From: an uncultured Chthoniobacterales bacterium | GTDB taxonomy: Bacteria > Verrucomicrobiota > Verrucomicrobiia > Chthoniobacterales > UBA10450 | Reading direction: 5' to 3' | NCBI GenBank assembly: GCA_955652255.1 | Contig: CATPAW010000113.1 | Coordinates: 1-21,019 of the forward strand | DNA length: 21,019 bases | Shown here: piece by piece, positions 1-5,540 of the stretch | Numbering within the stretch: the first letter of the stretch is position 1 | Layout of the letters: every line of letters starts with the position of its first letter | Position numbers and translations under genes: made by a program | The notes under the pieces: generated by a model | Told to the model about the DNA's origin: nothing | Seen by the model: only the letters and a program-made list of their open reading frames with translations | Databases searched by the model: none

Positions 1-675
1 GACCGTCGGCTTGATGCCCACCACGCCGCTGACGTTCGCCGGGCAGACGATGCTGCCGTCGGTCTCCGAGCCGAACGACACCGCGGTGAAGTTGGCGGAG
101 ACCGCTGCGGCGGAACCCGAGGGGGAACCGCAGGCGTTGCGATCAAGCGAGTACGGGTTGTGGGTCAGTCCGCCGCGCCCAGACCACCCGCTCGTGGAGA
201 AGAGGGAGCGGAAGTTCGCCCACTCGAAAAGATTCGTCTTGCCAAGGATGACGGCGCCACCAGCGCGCAGCTTCGCAGCGACCGTTGAGTCGTTTAGGGC
301 GGGCTTGCCCACGAGCGCGAACGACCCGGCGCTTGTTTGCATTTGGTCGCCGGTGTCGATGTTGTCCTTGAGAAGAACAGGAATGCCGTGGAGCGGCCCC
401 AGCACCGTGCCTTTGGCGCGGAGCGCGTCCGCGTTCTTCGCCATCGTCAACGCGTCGGGGTTAAGCTCGATTACCGAGTTCACCCCCGGACCCTTCTGGT
501 CGAGCGAAAGAATACGGTTGATATAGAAGTTAGTCAGAGCGACCGAGGTGAGCTTTCCCGCAGCCATCTCCGCTTGGAGCTGCGCTATGTTTTCCTCGTT
601 GTGGTCGGTCTGTTGAGCGAGCGCGGAGAGCGCAGCCAGCAGTGCGAATGCGGGGACAAACATGGTGCGTTTCAT
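1..675 (-). CDS. Secreted amidase-signature hydrolase (peptide-amidase-like), 3' end outside window
   Basis: This is the first 225 codons of an amidase-signature enzyme, a family that hydrolyses amide bonds with a Ser-cisSer-Lys triad. The frame stays open to base 1, so the C-terminal half is missing. The start MKRTMFVPAFALLAALSALA looks like a Sec signal peptide, so the enzyme probably acts outside the cytoplasm. The catalytic Lys lies in LLKDNID (about residue 103), the cis-Ser in CGSPSGSAAA (about 185) and the nucleophile Ser in GSETDGSIVCPA (about 202). The SETDGSIVCPA version resembles bacterial peptide amidases more than the GatA subunit of the Glu-tRNA amidotransferase, and GatA carries no signal peptide. 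The start is fixed by a strong ribosome site 8 nt upstream. It is divergent from the broken gene at 819. The true substrate cannot be told from sequence. Confidence 0.9.
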   Translation of the reverse strand, partial: MKRTMFVPAFALLAALSALAQQTDHNEENIAQLQAEMAAGKLTSVALTNFYINRILSLDQKGPGVNSVIELNPDALTMAKNADALRAKGTVLGPLHGIPVLLKDNIDTGDQMQTSAGSFALVGKPALNDSTVAAKLRAGGAVILGKTNLFEWANFRSLFSTSGWSGRGGLTHNPYSLDRNACGSPSGSAAAVSANFTAVSFGSETDGSIVCPANVSGVVGIKPTV

Positions 676-683
676 AATGGGGA

Positions 684-690
684 CCTCCTT
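684..690 (-). promoter_or_regulatory. Shine-Dalgarno site of the amidase gene
   Basis: On the minus strand AAGGAGG lies 8 nt before the ATG at 675. It is one of the few near-consensus ribosome sites in this window, where most genes have none visible, and it decides the start codon. Confidence 0.8.
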
Positions 691-733
691 GTGATAAATC
701 GCGGCGATCTCCGCTTAGGGCCGTATCGGAAAG

Positions 734-749
734 GTAACAAAGTTGTTAC
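734..749. promoter_or_regulatory. Palindrome in divergent gap, possible operator
   Basis: GTAACAA-AG-TTGTTAC is a perfect 7+2+7 inverted repeat followed on the plus strand by a T-rich run. It sits between the divergent amidase (start 675) and the broken gene at 819. No plus-strand gene precedes it, so an operator is more likely than a terminator. This is inference. Confidence 0.35.
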
Positions 750-818
750 TTTTTATCTTTTCCAGAGCCGCAACTCCCGAATCCCGGGCGGATTTAATTT
801 TTAGAAACCCATGAAGTT

Positions 819-1280
819 ATGAACTTGAAAAAATTGATTCTCCTCAGTTGTGTGGTGCCGTGCGTTTTCGCGGTCTCGACTGCGACGGCGCAGATGAGAG
901 GGCACCGTGCTTCGACAGCGCGGATGCCGATGCAGCGCGCTCCAATGCTAAACTCCGCCTCCGGCTTTCGTCGCTTCAATCGTTTTAACGACGGCGACTT
1001 TGATCGAGATGATCGGTTTCGTTTTCGTCGCTTAAACCGTTTTAACGACATCATTGTTTTCGATGACTTCGGTTTTCCCTTCTTTCCGTTCCCTCCGTTC
1101 TAGTACCCACCTCCCTACTACCTGTGTCCGTATGCGGGTTACTACTCATACGGATACGGGGCTTATCAGGGCGGCCATGACGTGAACGGCTCGCTGGTCG
1201 TGCAAGTGCAGCGCCGACTTCCGCGCAATTGGCCTAGCCGTGCATTCGGTGGCAATCCGCCGTCGGGTGTTAGTGTTTAA
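819..1280 (+). pseudogene. Small secreted protein gene interrupted by an in-frame TAG
   Basis: The reading frame starts MNLKKLILLSCVVPCVFAVS, a clear signal peptide, and continues with an Arg/Phe/Asp-rich stretch (FRRFNRFNDGDFDRDDRF) to FFPFPPF, then TAG at 1101-1103. The same frame then stays open for 58 more codons to TAA at 1278: a Tyr/Pro/Gly-rich segment (YPPPYYLCPYAGYYSYGYG) followed by GSLVVQVQRRL. The continued compositional bias across the stop indicates one ancestral reading frame of about 154 codons. VVQVQRRL resembles the start of a peptidoglycan-binding type 1 domain, but the rest of that domain is not recognisable, so the 3' end may be eroded as well. A shorter 94-residue protein could still be made. 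No ribosome site is obvious before the ATG. Function unknown. Confidence 0.55.
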
Positions 1281-1298
1281 TTAAGGAGATTAAAAATT

Positions 1299-1445
1299 AT
1301 GAAATGAATCCTTCTCTCAATTTGGATCGGAAGCTTAACGCTCGCGCTGACGGCGCGCGCGGAAGAGCAAAACAACCTGCCGCAGAGAAAGGGCTCGCGA
1401 GCGCGACAGAGATTTCGGACAATTTCGGACAGTCGAACTGCGTAA
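1299..1445 (+). pseudogene. Small secreted protein gene with stop at codon 3
   Basis: AAGGAG at 1283-1288 precedes ATG AAA TGA at 1299-1307. After the TGA the frame reads ILLSIWIGSLTLALTARAEE, which with the leading Met-Lys makes a textbook signal peptide (MK-X-ILLSIW...). The frame ends at TAA 1443, after an Arg/Ser/Gln-rich stretch. Good ribosome site, start codon and signal peptide around one nonsense codon indicate a recently killed gene; one substitution (for example AGA to TGA) explains it. It lies 18 nt after the previous broken gene, so the two were probably an operon of small exported proteins. No domain is recognised in the remnant. The following 190 bases to 1635 hold nothing I can support. 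Confidence 0.5.
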
Positions 1446-1635
1446 TTCTGCGCGAATCGTGCAAAGCTCGGATTCCGGCTGGATGCAGTTAACGCGCTGA
1501 TTGTCGCAGGTTTCCGTCGAAATCGCGCTAATTTGCGAAATGTTGAAAGCGGTTTCGATTCCCGTTGCCCGCTCACGCGCGAAAGGCGTTGACGCGATGT
1601 TGACAGAGTGACCGTCTTTTATCTTCGGCAAAGCC

Positions 1636-2085
1636 TTAGAGAAATTGAATGGCGATTGCGCGGGCGTGCCCTCTCCGATTTCCCATCGCCATACTAGACC
1701 CGAATCCGCTAGCGGAAGCCGTGTTACCAGTTGCGCGGGCACTAGCGAACAAGGAACTAATAGTGGAAACACCGGCTGTCTCAGTGGTTCTGTCCAACAA
1801 GATTATCGCGTCCGCACCCTGTTTGGCGGCTTCTCTGACGGCTGGTCTGACACTTTCAGGTTTATCGAACAGGCCGCTCGGTGGTGTCTCAACCTCGATG
1901 TAGCCGATTACCCGATACGGTCTGTCTGGCGCGCCAAAATAAACCGGCAGAGCAAATTTCCGCTGAACAAATGAACCGCTGGCGACCGGCCAGTTTTGTT
2001 GTCTGCCGGAGTAAGCGGTGTACTCGACATCGGCGCAACCACACAGGACGAAGGTAAAGAGCGCGACAAAGAAAGATGATCTCAT
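1636..2085 (-). CDS. Putative lipoprotein of unknown function
   Basis: This encodes 149 residues starting MRSSFFVALFTFVLCGCADV, a lipoprotein signal peptide with lipobox L-C-G-C (Cys about residue 17), so the mature protein is probably membrane-anchored by lipid. The frame is open further upstream, but the ATG at 2085 is preferred because it puts the signal peptide at the N terminus. The body contains YRVIGYIEVETPPSGLFD and AAKQGADAIILLDRTTE; the second resembles the conserved GADA(I/V) segment found in several small bacterial lipoproteins and in YbjQ-type domains, a loose match. The C-terminal third is Ala/Gly/Ser-rich and low in complexity. No ribosome site is obvious. Function is not known. 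Confidence 0.7.
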   Translation of the reverse strand: MRSSFFVALFTFVLCGCADVEYTAYSGRQQNWPVASGSFVQRKFALPVYFGAPDRPYRVIGYIEVETPPSGLFDKPESVRPAVREAAKQGADAIILLDRTTETAGVSTISSLFASARATGNTASASGFGSSMAMGNRRGHARAIAIQFL

Positions 2086-2283
2086 GTCGGTGAAATGATG
2101 CCCAGAAAAGACATGGTTCTCCAAGTCTGATCTGCGGCGGAGGTGAATTTCCATTATTTTTGCTGCGAGTCGCGCGCGAGGCTGTTGGAGCTCAAGCTTT
2201 CGCCTTAAAAGTGGCAAGCAACTGGCAAACCACTTTTTTGCCCACTTTAATCAAAATCAGCGTAAGTGATTGATCATCAATAT

Positions 2284-2357
2284 CGTGCCTGGAGGGATTC
2301 GAACCCACAACCTTCTGATCCGAAGTCAGATGCTCTATCCAGTTGAGCTACAGACAC
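2284..2357 (-). tRNA. tRNA-Arg (anticodon TCG)
   Basis: The minus strand folds as a full cloverleaf: acceptor GTGTCTG/CAGGCAC, D stem GCTC/GAGC, anticodon stem TCTGA/TCAGA around loop CTTCGGA (anticodon TCG, decoding CGA), and T loop TTCGAAT. G73 is at 2284 and CCA is not encoded. The T stem GTGGG/CCCTC has one T-T mismatch at positions 50-64. It follows tRNA-His with 26 nt between them, probably one transcript. Confidence 0.95.
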
Positions 2358-2383
2358 AAAATTGAAAATCTCAAGTTAAAAAA

Positions 2384-2459
2384 TGGGGTGGCCGACGGGA
2401 CTCGAACCCGCAACAACCAGAACCACAATCTGGGGCTCTACCATTGAGCTACGACCACC
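2384..2459 (-). tRNA. tRNA-His (anticodon GTG)
   Basis: The cloverleaf on the minus strand has acceptor GTGGTCG/CGGCCAC, anticodon stem CCAGA/TCTGG with loop TTGTGGT (anticodon GTG), and T loop TTCGAGT. It has the histidine identity pair: an extra G at -1 (2459) opposite C73 (2387). The 3' CCA is encoded at 2384-2386, unlike in the neighbouring tRNA-Arg. Confidence 0.96.
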
Positions 2460-2472
2460 ACCTCAGTTGTAG

Positions 2473-2500
2473 ATTTTAGATTTCAGATCGCGGATTGCAA
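2473..2500 (-). promoter_or_regulatory. Predicted promoter of the tRNA-His/tRNA-Arg unit
   Basis: TTGCAA (2495-2500), a 16-nt spacer and TAAAAT (2473-2478) form a sigma70-like promoter 13 nt upstream of tRNA-His. The stretch is also an A/T-rich degenerate repeat of GATTT units, which weakens the call. Confidence 0.4.
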
Positions 2501-2605
2501 AGGAAAGCATCTGGCCATTGGCACACCCTCTCCTTATTTGGGAGCGACGCGGACGGCCTTATTGCAACTGGACAGAGGCCGATTATCATTCCGGCTCGTT
2601 ATCGC

Positions 2606-3448
2606 ATGAAGAGAATCGGTTCGATTTTGCTGGCCGGCTTCTTTTTTTTACTGGCACCGGGCCAGCTCCGCGCGCAAGCGGACGATCCAAGCGAAATTTT
2701 TCTCAAGGCTTATATGACTTCTCAGCAGGGTGAGAAGTTGGAGCATGATAACCAATTTAAAGCTGCTCTGGCAAAATACCGGTCCGCCGGAAGCCTGATC
2801 GAGGAATTGCACACAAAGCATTCCGATTGGCAGCCGGCCATCGTTGAATATCGCGGCCGTAAAATCAGTGAGAGCATTTTGCGGGTCCAGGACAAGGCAG
2901 CGACGCAAAATGACCTGGCTGCTGCTTCAACCCCATTACCTGAAACCACTCCGGCGCTTCGTGAAAATGCCGGACCGGCGCAACCAAGCACCGAGATCGT
3001 AGCGCCGCGCCCGAGCGCAGCTTCGGCTCAAGCGCCGAGCGACGTAGCAATCAAGGATGCGACCAAGAAATTGCACGACAAGATCGATCAACTCGAGGCG
3101 GAGCTGCAAAAGTCGCGCAGCGAGCGCGACACCGCCGAAAAAGAAAAGCAATCTCTGGATGGGCGGCGTCTTAAGGACACAAGCTCCAAGCTGGGCAAAG
3201 CGCAAGGCGAACTTGACAAATCGAGGGGATCAGAGCGCGAGGTCCGCGACCAACTGGCGCAAGCTCAGGAATCGCTAAAAAAGCTTCAATCGTCCGGCGG
3301 TAATACCACAAAGGAGCAGCAAGCATTGCGCGCGGAGGTCGCGTATTTAAGAGACACACTCACTCGCGGCGGAAAAGGAAAAAGCCCAGACCAGTGTAAA
3401 GATGGCGGAGGCGAGCAAGCAAATCGCTGGTGTCACACGAGAACGTGA
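2606..3448 (+). CDS. N-terminal part of secreted coiled-coil/TPR protein, ended by a frameshift
   Basis: The reading frame opens with MKRIGSILLAGFFFLLAPG and a likely cleavage after LRAQA, a Sec signal peptide. A conserved-looking helical segment follows (EIFLKAYMTSQQGEKLEHD), then a Pro/Ala-rich linker and a long Glu/Lys/Arg-rich coiled coil (from about residue 145). The frame could open at 2495, but that adds 37 residues without signal-peptide character. Around 3366-3372 the coiled-coil pattern jumps to the next frame, and the tail after that (GGKGKSPDQ to RWCHTRT) is out-of-frame noise. Together with the C-terminal piece starting at 3402 this makes one protein of about 700 residues, probably periplasmic or outer-membrane associated. 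The tRNA pair is divergent upstream. No ribosome site is visible. Confidence 0.7.
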   Translation: MKRIGSILLAGFFFLLAPGQLRAQADDPSEIFLKAYMTSQQGEKLEHDNQFKAALAKYRSAGSLIEELHTKHSDWQPAIVEYRGRKISESILRVQDKAATQNDLAAASTPLPETTPALRENAGPAQPSTEIVAPRPSAASAQAPSDVAIKDATKKLHDKIDQLEAELQKSRSERDTAEKEKQSLDGRRLKDTSSKLGKAQGELDKSRGSEREVRDQLAQAQESLKKLQSSGGNTTKEQQALRAEVAYLRDTLTRGGKGKSPDQCKDGGGEQANRWCHTRT

Positions 3449-4718
3449 TGAAGCGCTCACGCAGTTGAAAGGCATGAAGGAGCCCGAACAACGCGTTCAA
3501 ATACTCGTGGCTGAGAACAGCGATCTGAAACAGAAACTGACGGACACGGAAAAAAGCGTGCGCGAGCTAAGCGAGGATAAGCCGAAAAAAGAACAGGAGC
3601 TTGCAAAGGTAAAAGGGCAGATCGAGCAACTCCGCCAGCAACTGGCCGCGCGTCAAAAACAAAATCAGGATTTCGAGACGAAAGTCGTAAGTCTTCGTTC
3701 GCAACTCGATGAAGCGGATGCTGAATTGGAAAAAGCGAAGCTCAAGGGCGCGAACGCCGAGGAGACGGTTCGGCTTACGAAGGAAAACGAAATGCTTCGT
3801 AACATTGTCGTTCGCGAACGTCAGGAAGAAGCGCGACGGGATCAGGCCAAGAAACTCGTGTTCGCTGAGTTCGATAAGCTGAAGATCAAATCGGACGCCC
3901 TAAACGAGCAAGTCGAGCTGCTCGCTCAACCGATCACGAAGTTGAGCGACGAAGAGCTCGCCTTGTTGCGGCAACCTGTGGTCGCAATCTCAGACCACAA
4001 TCCGGCGGCGTTGAAGACGAGTTTTACCTTCGCTAAAAAATCATCCATGAAGGCAGTTAAAATCACCGGCCCGGATGAAACGCAAAAACCGCCTGATGGC
4101 GGAAATGCGGCAGCCTCCAATGATTCCAGCGCCAATTCGCAGAGCGGCTTCAACCCGGATGTGCCCGAGAATCTGCGGAATCTGGCGCAATCGGCAAAAG
4201 ATAACTTCGAGCATCGCAAATATCGAACGGCCGAAAAACAATATCAGGAGATCCTGAGCAAGAGTCCGAATAACGTCTATTCGCTTTCCAATCTTGGCGT
4301 CGTTTATTTTCGCACCGCCAGATTTAAAGCCGCCGAGGTGACCTTGAAAAAAGCCGTTGCCGTCGCTCCGCGGGACGAGTTTGCCCACACCACCCTCGGC
4401 ATTGTTTATTATCGGCGGTCCAAGTTTGATGACGCGTTTGCCGAGCTGACCAAGGCGCTCGCGATCAATCCCAAGAGCGCCACCGCGCACAATTATCTCG
4501 GCATCACTGCCAGCCAAAAGGGCTGGCAGCAAGCGGCGGAACAAGAAATACTCGAAGCCATCGCCGACAATCCCGACTACGCCGACGCTCATTTCAATCT
4601 CGCCGTCATCTACGCCACGGCGCAACCGCCGGCAAAAGGATTAGCGAAACAGCATTACACCAAGGCGACGTCGCTCGGCACCCAGCCCGATCTGTCGCTC
4701 GAAAAATTGTTGCACTGA
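3402..4718 (+). CDS. C-terminal part of the same protein: coiled coil plus TPR repeats
   Basis: This frame continues the coiled coil of the preceding piece. In-frame codons upstream of this ATG (from about 3369, AAEKEKAQTSVK) already show the heptad-like composition, so the ATG at 3402 is only the first available one, not a true start. The coiled coil runs to about residue 190, followed by a Pro/Asn/Ser linker and then tetratricopeptide repeats from about residue 255: the units around NVYSLSNLGVVYFRTARF, FAHTTLGIVYYRRSKFDDAF, TAHNYLGITASQKGWQQA and YADAHFNLAVIYA. TPRs usually mediate protein-protein contacts. The whole protein resembles exported TPR/coiled-coil proteins of unknown role. DUF2071 lies 54 nt downstream on the same strand, separated by a hairpin repeat. 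Confidence 0.75.
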   Translation: MAEASKQIAGVTRERDEALTQLKGMKEPEQRVQILVAENSDLKQKLTDTEKSVRELSEDKPKKEQELAKVKGQIEQLRQQLAARQKQNQDFETKVVSLRSQLDEADAELEKAKLKGANAEETVRLTKENEMLRNIVVRERQEEARRDQAKKLVFAEFDKLKIKSDALNEQVELLAQPITKLSDEELALLRQPVVAISDHNPAALKTSFTFAKKSSMKAVKITGPDETQKPPDGGNAAASNDSSANSQSGFNPDVPENLRNLAQSAKDNFEHRKYRTAEKQYQEILSKSPNNVYSLSNLGVVYFRTARFKAAEVTLKKAVAVAPRDEFAHTTLGIVYYRRSKFDDAFAELTKALAINPKSATAHNYLGITASQKGWQQAAEQEILEAIADNPDYADAHFNLAVIYATAQPPAKGLAKQHYTKATSLGTQPDLSLEKLLH

Positions 4719-4732
4719 TCAATTGTCGATCT

Positions 4733-4776
4733 TGTAGCGGCGGTCTGTGACCGTCGGACAATTTCCGCGCGCGTGA
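4733..4776 (+). repeat. Intergenic hairpin repeat, copy 1
   Basis: It starts TGTAGCGG and forms the stem CGGCGGTC/GACCGTCG (one G-T pair) with loop TGT. It continues with CAATTT and a GCGCGTGA element that match the fuller copies at 13666 and 17866. Its end overlaps the GTG start codon of the DUF2071 gene. Confidence 0.7.
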
Positions 4777-5483
4777 AACCGTTTCTCACTTCGAACTGGC
4801 GGTATCTCGCCATGCTCAATTTCGTTGTCGATCCAGCGATCATTGCGCCACTCGTTCCGCCGGGCACGGAGCTCGATTACGAAAATGGCGAAACATTCGT
4901 CAGCGTCGTTGGCTTCCTTTTCCTCGACACGCGTTTGCTCGGGCTCCCGATCCCGCTCCATCGCGATTTTGAAGAATTGAATCTGCGTTTCTACGTCCGC
5001 AAGAAATCGGCCGACACCTGGCGGCGCGGCGTTGTCTTCATTCGCGAACTCGTTCCGCGCCGGGCCATCGCGCTCGTCGCGCGCGCGTTTTACGGCGAAA
5101 ACTATCTCGCGTTGCCGATGAAACGGGAAATCGAACATGTCGATCTTGGAATAAAGGTGGCGTATTCCTGGCGACGCGGTTCGAAGTGGGAATCGCTCGC
5201 AATGACTGCGACTGGCGAACCGCAAAATACTCCGGCCGGGTCGCACGCCGAGTTCATCACCGAACATTACTGGGGCTACACCTGTGTGCGCGCCGGTTGC
5301 AGCGAATATCGGGTCAAACATCCGCGCTGGAAAATTTGGACCGCCGAAACATTCCAACTCCTCGCCGACGTCGCGACGCTTTTCGGCGCGCAATTCGCCG
5401 AAACTTTGGTCGCTCCGCCGCGCTCCGCGTTTATCGCCGAAGGTTCACCTATCACCGTCGCGCGAAGAGAAATTCTTCTGTAG
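4773..5483 (+). CDS. DUF2071 (YqjF-like) protein
   Basis: This encodes 236 residues matching the DUF2071/YqjF family: an N-terminal LTSNWRYLAMLNFVVDP followed by LVPPGTELDYENGETFVSVV, and the central HRDFEELNLRFYVR with RRGVVFIRELVPR. These are family hallmarks from memory; the biochemical role of the family is unknown. Length fits the family. The start is a GTG inside a copy of the intergenic repeat; it is preferred because homologues begin only a few residues before the FLT-x2-W-R motif, and the next ATG would cut that motif. The stop codon TAG also lies inside a second repeat copy. The neighbour downstream, aconitase, is convergent. Confidence 0.85.
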   Translation: MKPFLTSNWRYLAMLNFVVDPAIIAPLVPPGTELDYENGETFVSVVGFLFLDTRLLGLPIPLHRDFEELNLRFYVRKKSADTWRRGVVFIRELVPRRAIALVARAFYGENYLALPMKREIEHVDLGIKVAYSWRRGSKWESLAMTATGEPQNTPAGSHAEFITEHYWGYTCVRAGCSEYRVKHPRWKIWTAETFQLLADVATLFGAQFAETLVAPPRSAFIAEGSPITVARREILL

Positions 5484-5520
5484 CGGCGGTCTCTGACCGT
5501 CGAATCTTTCGGTGGGGTGA
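5479..5520 (+). repeat. Intergenic hairpin repeat, copy 2, between convergent genes
   Basis: TGTAGCGG again begins the element; the TAG is the stop codon of the DUF2071 gene. The stem CGGCGGTC/GACCGTCG (5484-5502, loop TCT) differs from copy 1 by one loop base. Being between convergent genes, it could act as a bidirectional terminator, although no T-run follows. Confidence 0.7.
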
Positions 5521-5540
5521 GACTGTGTCGAGCTAACGAT

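Noticed and set aside
734..760. GTAACAA...TTGTTAC followed by T-run as a terminator
   Set aside because: No gene reads into it on the plus strand, the stem is A/T-rich, and it lies upstream of divergent starts.
1101..1307. Stop-codon recoding (TAG or TGA read as an amino acid)
   Set aside because: TAG ends rpsI, DUF2071 and fmt, and TGA ends DUF456, the peroxiredoxin and adk at expected family lengths, so no recoding is needed and no selenocysteine context is seen.
1277..1772. Minus-strand frames of 99 and 145 residues between the broken genes and the lipoprotein
   Set aside because: They overlap the signal-peptide remnant and the lipoprotein gene, lack ribosome sites and have no protein-like pattern.
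3366..3386. Programmed frameshift at the A-rich run GGAAAAGGAAAAAGC
   Set aside because: The required shift is +1, whereas such runs favour -1, and no downstream pseudoknot or upstream ribosome-site stimulator stands out.
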